Assembly (NCBI RefSeq): GCF_002865645.1
Contig: NW_020194619.1
Coordinates: 1,214,442-1,278,441 of the forward strand
From: Hyaloscypha bicolor E
Lineage: Eukaryota; Ascomycota; Leotiomycetes; Helotiales; Hyaloscyphaceae
DNA: 64,000 bases
Direction: 5' to 3'
Shown: piece by piece, positions 1-10,100 of the stretch
Layout of the letters: every line of letters starts with the position of its first letter
Position numbering within the stretch: position 1 is the first letter of the stretch
Made by a program: the position numbers and the translations under genes
Notes under the pieces: model-generated
The model's database searches: none
What the model saw: the letters and a program-made list of their open reading frames with translations, nothing else
Told to the model about the DNA's origin: nothing

Positions 1-109
1 ACTTGGTACAATCTGGGTCCCAAGGGATCGTGGTTGCGGTTTTATTACCAGTGAGAAAATCACTGATCTTGATGAGGCGGTTGTGTGCCTTGGCGTTTGG
101 ATTTGTCAT
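1..109 (-). CDS. 5' end of an unknown gene, cut by the window edge
   Basis: Reading the minus strand from an ATG at 109-107 gives 36 open codons up to the window edge. They begin MTNPNAKAHNRLIKISDF and continue through an IPWDPDC stretch. Codon choice looks coding (many third-position C), whereas the overlapping frame that runs further upstream has a poor, hydrophobic composition. I do not recognise the product. The gene would be divergently transcribed from the HD-domain gene at 490, sharing the region between them. It could be a chance open stretch, because only about 110 bp is visible. Confidence 0.3.
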   Translation of the reverse strand, partial: MTNPNAKAHNRLIKISDFLTGNKTATTIPWDPDCTK

Positions 110-489
110 ATTGAAGTGAATATTGTGTACAAGAGGTATTAATTGATATCATCAAGGACGAAGTTAGTGAGAATATAGCAAAGAATGAGGGATTTCCCCG
201 CAGTAAAAAAATGAGGGGAAAGGTATGCCCGAGGCATATGTTCAACAGGGATAGCTTTATCCGCAACATCCATACTTTTGGCCCATACTTGAATTCTACG
301 AGTACTGGATCTTCCATAAGGTCTGATGTACCAAGTCCAAATGGTGTGGTAAAGGGAGAGAGGAGTGAAGGAACGAAGTCAAGCTGAGGCTGACGCTACG
401 GCGGACCGCAGAGACAATCAGCTTCCCCCCCACAATGTTCCCACCGTCTCTCCTGAACCATAAGGTTATTTAGGACAATATCCTCCACC
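110..489. promoter_or_regulatory. Intergenic region, probable divergent promoter
   Basis: About 380 bp lie between a minus-strand gene start at 109 and the plus-strand HD-domain gene at 490. No further gene is apparent. The sequence just before 490 reads CACCATG-like and gives a good eukaryotic start context for the HD gene. I see no clear TATA box or binding site that I would name. Confidence 0.35.
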
Positions 490-1713
490 ATGTCCGCCAC
501 TTCGAGTGATAGCGAAGGGAGCGACGTAGACATTCCGAGTTCAGCAGCAACACTAACACTTCCAAAAAAACGGGGACGACCAGAAGTCACCTCTCTCGAA
601 CCCTTCAGAGAGCAGATCATCAAGCTCTTCTCCGAAGAAAACATCCCCATCATTGACATCGCTAGGCGTCTGAATCTCGACCACGGTCTCGATGTCAGTG
701 AACGTACAATATCGCGTCGACTGACGGCTTGGAATGTCCCACGAAAGAAGACGCGTATCACAGCTACCCAAGACCTCCGCGACCGAATTGTCTATCATTA
801 CAATAAAAATCTCAATGATGAGCAAATCGCCGCTGCCCTCGTCTCGGAGGGGTTCGAAGTCAAGACCCGGAATCTTGCTCGTCTGCGGCAGAAGCTGGGA
901 ATGAGAAGGCGATCCAAATATCCCGAGTTCAGAGAGTATTCCGAGGAAGGGGACGAAGCACCATCAGCTCAGTTGGCCGCAGAAGCAGGACTCACACTTC
1001 CGAAACCCACACCGAAGAAGCGGAAGAAGGCAAAGACCAAGCACAATGCGGCGTTGATTCCCAAGGTCTCGGCTTTCGTGGAGAAGTACATGAGCAAGTA
1101 TGATGGCTCTCACGACTTCAATCATATAAGACGCGTTGTTGGATTGGCACATTTGATTTATACAGAAATCAACAGGGCGAGGGAATCCTCGCCGCTCTTT
1201 GATGAGGACGAGTCGGATCTGGATCTACACGTTATCACACTCGGTGCTCTGCTACATGATGTCGGAGACAAGAAGTACCTGCAGCCAGGACAAGATGCAA
1301 ACACACTCGTCCTCGCAACGCTTCTGAGTTTCGGTGCTCCTGAGGACCTGGCCATCAAGGTGCAGAGGATCGTCTTGGGCGTATCATACTCCACTGAATG
1401 CAAAGACCCCGCACAAACCAGGGCTATGATCGAAAAGTACCCTGAATTAGCCGTGGTTCAGGATGCAGATCGATTGGATGCCATTGGTGCGATTGGCATC
1501 GGAAGGACGTTTACCTTCGGTGGGGCAAAAGGAGCGAAAGAAATGGGAGAGACGATTCAGCATTTTGAAGACAAATTGGAGAAGCTCGAAAGCATGATGA
1601 AGACGACGCCCGGGATGAGAATGGCTCGAGAGAGGACGGAAAGGCTCAAAACTTTCAAGAGTTGGTGGGAGGAGGAGCAGAAAGAGGCTGAGGGGCTGTT
1701 GCGTCGGAAGTGA
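490..1713 (+). CDS. HD-domain phosphohydrolase with N-terminal helix-turn-helix-like region
   Basis: Single-exon gene, 407 aa. The C-terminal half (about 190-400) is an HD-superfamily metal-dependent phosphohydrolase of the YedJ/YpgQ type. Visible motifs are GSHDFNHIRRV (H208, D209, H212), LLHDVGD (H256, D257) and QDADRLDAIGAIG (D326), the expected metal ligands in order. Such enzymes hydrolyse nucleotides or other phosphate esters; the substrate here is unknown. The N-terminal half differs: an acidic start, an AT-hook-like KKRGRP (26-31), then two helix-turn-helix-like blocks (about 39-85 and 94-143), each ending in a basic stretch, and a basic nuclear-localisation-like run KKRKKAKTK near 176-184. 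The start has a good Kozak context. The fusion suggests a nuclear or DNA-associated enzyme, but that is inference. No intron is needed. Confidence 0.85.
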   Translation: MSATSSDSEGSDVDIPSSAATLTLPKKRGRPEVTSLEPFREQIIKLFSEENIPIIDIARRLNLDHGLDVSERTISRRLTAWNVPRKKTRITATQDLRDRIVYHYNKNLNDEQIAAALVSEGFEVKTRNLARLRQKLGMRRRSKYPEFREYSEEGDEAPSAQLAAEAGLTLPKPTPKKRKKAKTKHNAALIPKVSAFVEKYMSKYDGSHDFNHIRRVVGLAHLIYTEINRARESSPLFDEDESDLDLHVITLGALLHDVGDKKYLQPGQDANTLVLATLLSFGAPEDLAIKVQRIVLGVSYSTECKDPAQTRAMIEKYPELAVVQDADRLDAIGAIGIGRTFTFGGAKGAKEMGETIQHFEDKLEKLESMMKTTPGMRMARERTERLKTFKSWWEEEQKEAEGLLRRK

Positions 1714-1981
1714 TGAGACTTTGATACCCACACATTAGTGATCTGATTTGCGCCGCGTTTCGCACGTTTGCCATCAAGGTGTTACGAGTTGCGGCCGCTG
1801 ATGATTTATTTATTGCCTTTCTCGTGCAGTGTTCGGGCACCGCAAAGTAGAGTAATCCCTAAGAGACTCCGCATCATGTCAGCACTGACTGAGTGCCACC
1901 ATTGACATAATAAAATACGAGAAAAGGAGAGAATTGCCCTAGCTTCAAGTTTCAACTGTCTTTCTCTTTTACTGTTCTAAG

Positions 1982-2470
1982 ATGAATGCTCTTCCCCCAG
2001 AACTCATTCGACAAATCGTTAGCAATATTCCAAAATCATCTCTTTCATCTTGTCGACTCGTATGTCAAACATTCAACACCTTTGCGTTCCCAACTCTCTT
2101 CTCTCATGTTCCACATTGGCTAGACTATAAAATTTCACATCAGGCTGTCCTCTCTCTCGTTCATGATGCCTTCAATCGACCGGCTGTGATGTGGAGTCCT
2201 TGGGCCAGTGAACCGACCGAACCAGTGGACGACATTTGGATGGGAATTGTTTGGAAGTTGTTGATGAAGGCTGATCCTCCTGGGTCCCCACTGTTCAAAG
2301 AAGTAAGGGGCGAGGCATTGGAACGCCGGGCACAATTGACACCTCAGAATTTCGCGGAGCTTAGCGGAAGGGAAGAAATGTCTCAGAATCGACTGAGGAC
2401 TGGTCAGAATAGGTCCCTATTGCATAGGAGCTATTCGGGAAAGTTTGATTGGAGTGGAGCGAAGTTATGA
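1982..2470 (+). CDS. F-box domain protein
   Basis: Single-exon reading frame, 162 aa. Residues 1-45 form an F-box: MNALPPELIRQIVSNI, then SLSSCRLVCQTFNTFAFPTLF, matching the LP-E-I-I...L...CRLVC..F pattern that binds Skp1 in SCF ubiquitin ligases. The rest (46-162) has no repeats I can name and would hold the substrate-binding part. It is short for a fungal F-box protein, and a coding-like remnant follows downstream at 2800-3096, so the gene may once have been longer or may have an unseen downstream exon. The start lies just after a pyrimidine-rich leader. The 268 bp between it and the HD gene contain nothing else recognisable. Confidence 0.7.
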   Translation: MNALPPELIRQIVSNIPKSSLSSCRLVCQTFNTFAFPTLFSHVPHWLDYKISHQAVLSLVHDAFNRPAVMWSPWASEPTEPVDDIWMGIVWKLLMKADPPGSPLFKEVRGEALERRAQLTPQNFAELSGREEMSQNRLRTGQNRSLLHRSYSGKFDWSGAKL

Positions 2471-2605
2471 CTGGGCCCAATGATGGAGCTGCTAGATTTG
2501 TGTGCCGGCGGTTGAAGAGTGAAGCATATTCTGAGTGTATTGGGAACACTGTCTTTTGTAGTTGAGGAACGAAAAGAAGGGTAAAAGGGCTACAATAAGC
2601 CCTGG

Positions 2606-3096
2606 TTGTCTCTGAGTGTTGCATCGCTTTCAAGTTCCCTGCAAGAGAACGACTTCCTCGAACAGCAATTGAGAGACACGTTCCAGCAAGACTTCATCTC
2701 TGGATGGTTCGACAATCGCGATGGCTCAATGTCGTCACTCACGAGCAGCCCTGGAGCCATCTTCTTGGAAACACTGCGTGGAAATTCGACGTACAGTAGC
2801 GCTGTGCCGCCAATGTTCACCAAGGCCATCAGGATTATTGCGGTGACGATCGCTCGATCTTCTATCAGACCGCTCTCACTGCGTATCTGCGTTCGGCGAC
2901 ACCGTCGACGCCATACAGCCAGCCAAACAATCCTTTCCCGTTTTCGGTAGAGGGGAAAAAACTTTGGCATCCTCCCCGCATCGACAAACTTCGACCTCGG
3001 ATATTCCAATGGCTTAAGCAGTTTAAGCTTGCATATGATTGTGTTCGCAGAAACCACTTCGGTTACTGTCACCACTGCTCATTTGGAGGGGATTGA
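2606..3096 (+). pseudogene. Coding-like remnant of unknown identity
   Basis: There is no usable start codon, but two frames carry protein-like sequence. One is open at 2606-2950. The other is open from about 2795 to a TGA at 3094-3096 and contains GDDRSIFYQTALTAYLRS, PRIDKLRPRIFQWLKQF and a NHFGYCHHC tail, with third-position C bias typical of fungal exons. The frame change suggests a frameshifted or decayed gene, or a gene whose splicing I cannot resolve. I do not recognise a family. It could be a lost 3' part of a gene related to the upstream F-box protein, though nothing proves a link. Confidence 0.25.
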
Positions 3097-4249
3097 AATA
3101 ATACTTCAACAGAGTCCGTCGAAGCGTTGTAGAGCTTGTTTCTCCAGCTCCCTGAGGTCATCAACTGCTAGATCTCCACAACAACAATAATCATCTTCAA
3201 ATTACTCAGAAGCCATTCTTGTCCTCCCTCGTGACACCTCACCATGTTAGAACAAGTAAGCATGCTAGACTTTCACAAGCTTCTTGAGGCCGGAACACAA
3301 AAATTATACCGACCCATTTGACCCCACCCTTCCTGCCGATCTCACCCCCCTCCAGGATATTCTCCGCTTCCCCTCACTTGCTGGGATAGAGATAACTTTG
3401 CTGTCAAGTACGAGTATATCCTCTCTGTCCTGGTGATGTGAGGTCGTTTCCCTCCACCCCTCCAAGGTTCCACCTCGGCACAGGGCGGATCAGATGAAAA
3501 GAAATGTTCTGGCGGTTCAGCGCCACATGGCTTTTTGGCGCCTTTCACTAGCTGTAGGCTACAGGGAATAAGCAACTTTAATTCCAAGCCAGGACAAGCG
3601 CATGAAACTTCCCCTGCCCAGCTGGAAATTATTGCCAATGCTTTATGACCCCTTTTATGTTCTGTGCAACTCGAAGTCGAGAATGCTGAAAGAAATAGGT
3701 CAGCGCTTGCTCTCCCCAAAGAAGGTAAAGTGGGCAAAATTGTTGAGGATCAGAGCCACAAGTTTGATCCAACAGAGCGACGCAACGAGCGCGATGGTGG
3801 CCGAGAGATATGGGGCACTCCGGGCTTACCAAGTTGACGTTGCTGTATCCTGTATCCGGCCAGATCCCTTGCCGCCAATCCTATTCAATCCTGGTATGTT
3901 CCGCCGTCCCCTTATTTGGGAAACCAGGCTTTCCCCAGAAGATGTCTTTCACTTTCGGGAAGCAGCACCAACATGTTCAGATACAATAGCTGCCGAGGCA
4001 CCTGAGACTGCGTCGAGGATCTTGTCTAAACTGAGCTTGTTTGGGCCCATCAAACTTTGCTATGGGAAAAGATTTGCATTCAACGCCGCTGACCAGTGAG
4101 GAGCATAGCGAGCATGGGTAGATGTGCCACCCCGTTTGCGTGCATGATAATAAAATGGTCAGGAACCCCAGTCAGCTCCGCACAGGCAATAGCTCTTAAT
4201 TTGCAATATCCCACGTCTGTTCGAGTTCTTCATGTTCAACACCACAAAC
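3097..4249. other. Intergenic stretch without a confident gene
   Basis: About 1.15 kb between the remnant above and the CFEM gene. Several short open frames occur on both strands (for example 3342-3737 minus and 3602-4099 plus), but none shows a known domain, and they compete with each other. Around 3310-3420 two adjacent plus frames look locally coding (ADLTPLQDILRFPSLAG, then DNFAVKYEYILSVLV), again with a frame change. This is consistent with an old inactivated gene. The last part holds the CFEM promoter and leader. Confidence 0.3.
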
Positions 4250-4833
4250 ATGAAGTTCTCAATTCTTGCCGTTGCCTCTATGCTGGCCTGTATTGTCTAT
4301 TCTCAGTCAATTCAGGGTGATGTAGCTCAACTACCATCATGCTCTCTCGCGTGCCTGTCAAACGCCGTCGTCAATGCCGGCTGCAGTATCACTGACTATG
4401 CCTGCCAATGCGGCTCTCTGCGGCCTACTATCGCATCACAAGCAACGCCTTGCATTGTCAAGGCTTGCAACACAACGGAAGCTTTGAGTAAGTTATCATG
4501 CACTGCGACCGCAATTCTTAGTCCTAACAATTCTCAGATGCCCAAAAGATTGGTCAAGAGATCTGTTCCATCCAGGCCGCTGCAGCCTCGAGTTCGGGAG
4601 TTCTAACAGCCACGACAAGCAATGGTGCGGCGACAACCCCAGCAGTCAGTAATCTGGGCAGCACAATTGGCAGTGCAGTGGATGCAACAACTACTACCTC
4701 GTTACCTACATCAACCATCCAAACCGCATCTACTTCAAGCAGTCCCGCAACAGCTTCCAAAGCCGCTGGAACTAGACTGGAGGCTGCTGGTGCCATGGCT
4801 GGCGCCGTCGTCCTCGTTGCTTTCGCTCTGTAA
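4250..4833 (+). CDS. CFEM-domain GPI-anchored cell-surface protein
   Basis: Two exons, 4250-4487 and 4538-4833, 177 aa. The 50-bp intron starts GTAAGT, has a CTAAC branch-like motif and ends CAG; splicing restores the frame and the eighth cysteine. I chose the ATG at 4250 over 4232 because it begins a clean signal peptide (MKFSILAVASMLACIVYSQS). The CFEM domain follows with eight cysteines (C-x3-C...GC...AC-x-C...PC...AC...IC), including TDYACQC, where the Asp before the fourth Cys is the haem-iron ligand in characterised CFEM proteins. A Ser/Thr-rich linker follows, then a hydrophobic C-terminus (GAMAGAVVLVAFAL) preceded by small residues, a GPI-anchor signal. Family roles include haem capture, wall integrity and host interaction; the role here is unknown. 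It converges on the thioesterase-like gene. Confidence 0.85.
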
Positions 4834-5167
4834 AGGGGGTCTTGGGGTTTGGCGTTTTATATGATTGAATATATGGGTCCAATGTAAATAGATGGGAGTT
4901 TTGGGAATTGGGTGGATACACCGATCTAAAAATTAATGATCATGAATATCTCAACCAGCTGACAGAGCCCTTCTAAGAACCAGTAACGTGTAGGCGTTGA
5001 AACGCGCAGCCAACCTCGGTCTCTTGAGAGGGGGAGACCCTAAGACACGGCCACGAACCACACGAAAGGAGGCTTTATCTAGAAGGGCTAGCTTTCTCAA
5101 ATCTGCATTAAAAGTATCTATCCATAGTCCGTGCAAAAGAAGCAGTCATTCCACCATTATCTAAAGT
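4834..5167. other. Convergent intergenic region
   Basis: 334 bp between two convergent genes, the CFEM gene (plus) and the thioesterase-like gene (minus). It probably contains both 3' untranslated regions and polyadenylation sites. I see no further gene, and no tRNA-like cloverleaf that I can support. Confidence 0.4.
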
Positions 5168-6275
5168 CTACCAAAGGAAATCTCTATACTTGCCCAGAGC
5201 AGGCGTCTGGCTTCCCGAGAACTCGTCGTGCAATCCATCTAGTGCTGCAAAGTGGTCAACGAACTTCAACCCCTTCTGATTCTGCGCGTCTATTCGTTTC
5301 CAGTCCCATTTATCCGTGTTCTGACTCTCTATTGTCTCATCCTTCTCCACATCTAATATCTCAGGTGTCGACTCCCCAGACGGCCCAGTCATCGTCGCCC
5401 ATCCACCAGGTCTAGCAGGCAATAATCCGGAAGCAGCCAACGACACTTCCGGATGAATAGTCAACCTCCCCAACTTGATAACATATTTGCTAATCGCACT
5501 TGCAAAAATAGCCTTCTCATCCACCTCAACACCCCCTTTCCCATGCACCTCCTTATATCCCCTTTTAAACCAACTCCCATCAGTCAAAATATACGCCCTC
5601 GGCCTGACCGTCCCCTTCTTCACGAAGTGCGTAATAACGTAAATCCACTTCCGATCCCAACACAGAACTCGAGACCACATCTCATAGCCTTGGTACATGC
5701 CAATCTCCCGCTTGAAGGTAGACATCACGCCACCGAGCATGATGCTCCATCTTCCCGGTATAGGTTTCCCTTCTTTATCCAGGACTAGCTTTGTTCTTGT
5801 GTTGTTCTTCAGCGCTTCGATCCCAGGTTCGAGCAAAGCGCAGACGAGATGTGAGCGTGTTACGTCGAGGTCGGAGAAGTACGTGCTATTAGACTTGTGG
5901 AGATTGTAGTCGCACTCCATGAATGGGGAGTGTGATGTCGTGATTACTGGCAGGAAGATAGTGGAGGGCGCAATCGTGGAGGGTATGTTCGGCTTGCTGA
6001 AGAGGCAGTGTCGTAAGATTGCGTTGAAGACTCGGAACTAACGGGAGTCAGATGGGGAGGGTGAAGGGTGAGAAGTTACTTGCGTGCCATGCGAATGGAA
6101 CATTCTTGAGGTTTGCAAGGACGAAGAGTGTTGCTATTATTCGAGAGGTGCTACCGGGGCCTGTGAAAGAGTTCAGGAGGACCTTTCGAATGCTCATTCG
6201 AGAGGCTGTGATGCTGAGAGTCAGTGCTGCAGTAAAAGCTATAGATCGCAGGGGAAGACGTGCTCCGGAGGCCAT
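5168..6275 (-). CDS. THEM6-like thioesterase (hot-dog fold) protein
   Basis: Two exons on the minus strand, 6275-6084 and 6037-5168, 353 aa. The intron (6083-6038, 46 bp) begins GCAAGT and ends TTAG, a GC-AG intron. Splicing it joins ...NVPFAWH to FRVFNAILRH..., the conserved join in this family, and no GT donor gives a comparably natural frame. The N-terminus (MASGARLPLRSIAFTAALTL) has a hydrophobic segment at about 8-23, probably a membrane anchor. The hot-dog domain carries FMECDYNLHKSNSTYFSDLD (about 103-122), the D-x-N-x-H...N signature of 4HBT/THEM6-like thioesterases, followed by MLGGVMSTFKREIGMYQGYEMWSRVLCWDRKWIY-type strands. These proteins are predicted acyl-CoA or lipid thioesterases; the substrate is unknown. 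The C-terminal about 100 residues are a polar fungal extension. Confidence 0.78.
6038..6083 (-). other. GC-AG intron of the thioesterase-like gene
   Basis: Read on the minus strand, the intron starts GCAAGTAACT and ends CCCGTTAG, with a CTGAC branch-like motif a few bases before the acceptor. GCAAGT is the usual donor of the minor GC-AG class. The alternative GT donor two bases further on would need a different acceptor (GAG within the FRV codons) and would drop residues conserved in homologues as I remember them. Confidence 0.65.
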
Positions 6276-7142
6276 GATTAAGGAGTGACTGGTAAATAAA
6301 TAGCAAAATGAAGGAGATGCTGGACTTTGAGGGATTGGTGCCCGACTGCCAGACGAAGCTGGCCGAGGCACGGCATTTGGTTCCTCCGATGTGACTTCAC
6401 GTGACGGGATCGAGAGGAACTCACTCCCTCTCTTCTCCATCACTCACTCCACCACACTTTCAACACTTCCCCCAAGAATGTTCTTAGGCTCCTGATGTCA
6501 ACCATTCAACATGATGTGCACTGGTAGCCTCAAACCCTCGGAAAATGGAGGCTGGGTTCGATAAAGATAATACGATTGATCACCCGGGCGTCAAAGAGGC
6601 CTGGGTATAGAATTAAGCTAGCTAAGGGGAATTGCTTTCAGCTGGCGATTTGTATCTGCTCGTTCGTCGAACCGTGGCATCAAGTGATGCAAAGATTGGT
6701 GTGGGGAACGGACGTGTATTCGTCCCCGAACCTCCTTCCTCAGACTTGACCATCGCTCCCACCTCAGAGACAAATACCGAAGTGGGTTGCGGTGGCTGGC
6801 GCAGCAAACATTGCCACAACTTAGCATTATGCTTTGGTGGCGATGCACCAAACACTGCCGTAGTGGCGTATGCGGCCTGTTGAGGCTCGCCAATGAACGA
6901 TATTTCAGTAAAAGTTCGTGGGCGAGGCACACAGAAAGCCTCCCCCAAGCGCAGATTGATCACTCCATTTTCATCGCCTCACTCAAGCTGCGCCTCAACC
7001 CTAGGATGGCTTCATATTCTTTGCTTTTGTGAATTGTTACACGGTATAGCTTAAGTAGTAAGAACGTGGTGCGCAGCCTGTGAAGCATTTTGGCCATCAT
7101 CCCAACAGCTCCAGCTTTCATCATATCGAGTTCTTGTCGAAT
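6276..7142. other. Divergent intergenic region with one uncertain minus-strand frame
   Basis: 867 bp between the divergent thioesterase-like and NLR genes. A minus-strand frame at 6963-6622 is open for 113 codons (starts MINLRLGEAFCVPRP), but plus-strand frames overlap it (6632-6883, 6787-7032) and none has a recognisable motif. I therefore do not call a gene. The region should hold the promoters of both neighbours. Confidence 0.35.
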
Positions 7143-10100
7143 ATGGCGGATCCACTGTCTGTTGCAGCCAGTGTGGCTGGCCTAATAACCATCGCAGAAA
7201 CGGTCATCGGAAATGGATACCAGTATTTAAAAGATACAAAGGGCGCGGGGAGCCAGGTGGCAGCATTGATTTCGGAGGTCACGAACCTTTTCGGTGTTCT
7301 ACATAGCCTACACCTTGTCGCCTGTCGCTTTGAAGGCGAGAAGTTCGACTCCACGATGCAAATTCATCACATCCACTCATGCTACGCGGTGTTGGAAAAG
7401 ATACAGGCGCGACTTGACAAGTCTAACCCAGCTAAGTCCCATAATCCATTGGAGGCTACGAAAAGAAGACTTCACTGGCCCCTATCGAGCTCGGAGACGA
7501 AGTCGTTGATTGCGGATGTAGAAAGGCATAAGTCAACCCTGAGCTTAGCCCTAAGCGCAGATGGAATGTGAGTAGTCACTTCATAATGTCAATAATTTAA
7601 TTATAGGTGCTTACTGATGACGATTGTACTTTGAAGGACTGCTTTACTTCTCGCTCTTGCCCGACAAGATACGGTAGCGAAAGGCGTAGCAGAATTGAGA
7701 TCGGACCTTCAGAAAAGGCGTGCTCAACAAGCTAGAATAGCACTCAGTATGTTCCATTCCAGATATTAACTTGTTCCTGTGGGGTGTACTGATATACATC
7801 TCGCGCAGATGAAGAACGTCAGAAAATCTTAGGTTTCTTAGGATCTGCCGATCCAAAGAAGAATCAGGAGACTGCAATCAAACTTCGGCAACCCGGTACC
7901 GGAATTTGGTTTACCGATGGGAAAGAGTTCAAAGACTGGTACTCTACTAAGAATGCGAAGTTGTGGCTTTATGGTATTCGTAAGTGCAGCCTTCCTTTAT
8001 TTCGGGTGAGCGCGCTCAGCTCTGTTACAATTTCAAAAGGGGACTAAAGGAATTGGCCTTTGAACAGCCGGAGCAGGAAAGACTATCCTGACGTGAGATC
8101 CAACTATTCCTAAGCATTTTGTGCTACGCGATCTAATGTCCTAGATCTACCATCATCCAAGAAACGCAGAAACTGATCGATCAGAGTGCCGGTACCGATG
8201 GCCTCGCTTACTTTTATTGCGATTACAAAGAATCTTCGACCCAGGATCCAATCAACATATTAGGCTCCCTCATCAAGCAATTTGCAATGCAGAGTGAGCC
8301 AGCGTTGGAGAGTGTAGAGACTTTTTACAAAAATCATAATCCTAAAGGAAAGCCAGTGATCCCACCAACAGCAGCAGAGCTGTGTACCCTTTTGAAGAGC
8401 ATAACGACATGCTTCGAAAATGCACTCATCATTGTTGATGCCCTGGACGAATGTGTACAGGATCGATATCATGTTGTCGAGCTTCTTCGAAGTCTCAATC
8501 TATCAGGTGATAGTAATATCAAAACTCTCTTTACCAGCCGCCGAGAAGTGGATATCGAGGACCACCTTTCACAGTACGAACAAGTCGCCATAGCCGCGAG
8601 GAGTGGCGACCTAAAACTTTACGTCGCCTCTGAAATTGAACAGCGTATTCGAAGGAAGCAGCTCCGATTGCGGGATCCTAAATTGAAAGAGCACATCATG
8701 GAACGTCTGATTGGAGGGGCTGAAGGAATGTGAGTTGCTCCTGTTCCTCTGGACTGATCGTGGTACTCATCCCACACCCTAGGTTTCGATGGGTGGCTTG
8801 CCAGATGGACTATCTGTGCGAGCTTAACAACGACGCCGCACGTCGCAAGGCACTAATGTCGCTTCCGCCGACTCTTTTCGCCACGTACGAACGAATACTA
8901 GAAAGAGTCAACGCAAGCAATGAAGGCAACAAGATTCTTGTGCAGCGCGTCTTACGGTGGATCATTTGCGCCAAAACCCCTCTCTCAACAGAGGCGCTAC
9001 TAGAGGCAATCTCCATCAATGAAGGTGACGAAAGTCTGGACCGAGATTCCATCACTGAGGAGGGCGAGATCTTAAAATGGTGCAGCAGCTTGGTCAGAAG
9101 AAGATCTGACTCGAGCGGGATCGAGTTATCTCACTTCACAGTGAAGGAATTCTTATTAACCATCGACCCCATCCAGAACAGCAATTTTACTAGGTATCGT
9201 GTCCAACCTGAGGGTGGAGATGTCGAGTTGGGGAGAGTTTGCTTGACCTACCTCTGCCTGAAACACTTCGCAACTGATGCCCGCAAGGATGAGCACTACG
9301 GCTCCCCACGAAATGCAGAATTCCCATTCTGGAAGTACGCAGCAAAGCATTGGGATGACCACGTTTATGATCACCTAGAAGACGATATCATAGTGCGATT
9401 ATCGCGAATTCTCTTTGCGCCGTCCAAGAATCATCAATTCCTTCGCTGGACTCAGAGTGTGCTCAAAGATCTCGGTGATTACAACGTGACTGAACTCAAC
9501 ATCGCCAATACAACGCCACTGCATTGGGCTTCGAGCCTCGCCCTCGCTGAGCTTTGCCAATGGCTACTCAAACAAGGTTGTGATGTCAACAAGTCGAGTA
9601 TATTTGGGCCTGCCCTTCAGTGCGCTCTGCTTGGCAGAGTCAATCTCTGTGAAGCTGAGATAGACTTCTATGAGGCAACGGTGGACCCGAAATGGCGAGA
9701 TTTGGCGAGAGTTAGGACAGTGGAAACACTTTTGAATGCTGGGGCAAACCTAGAGTTCAGGTCAGATCAGCGACATTCTTTATCTCCGCTCGGAGTGGCC
9801 TTGAGAACAGAGGATGAAGATCATGCACGGCTTCTGCTTGAAGCTGGCGCAGTGCTTGATATTGACTGTATCAGCTACATGCAATCTGATGATGGCTATG
9901 ATGATAATGATGATGATGATGACTCTTCTGGTTACTTCAAATTCTGGTGGCTCTTAGAGTTAGTCACGGAAAAGAATATCCCGGAGGAGGTAAGATCGGA
10001 ATTTATTAAACTTGGACTCGAGTTCGAAGGAAGCCGGGAGAGGGCAATCGTTTTGCTGGAAAAGGAGGCCCCACTGGGGAAGATTGCCGGAGACCAAATG

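Noticed and set aside
3342..3737. 131-codon open frame on the minus strand
   Set aside because: No domain, odd composition, and plus-strand frames with better local codon bias overlap it.
3602..4099. 165-codon open frame on the plus strand starting MKLPLPSWKLL
   Set aside because: No recognisable motif and no supporting codon bias over the whole length; kept only as part of an unresolved intergenic stretch.
4232..4606. CFEM gene as a single 124-codon exon ending at 4606
   Set aside because: The unspliced frame loses the eighth CFEM cysteine and the GPI signal; removing the 50-bp GT-AG intron restores both.
6622..6963. Minus-strand frame starting MINLRLGEAFCVPRP
   Set aside because: Three competing frames overlap it, no family is recognisable and no flanking exon could be found.
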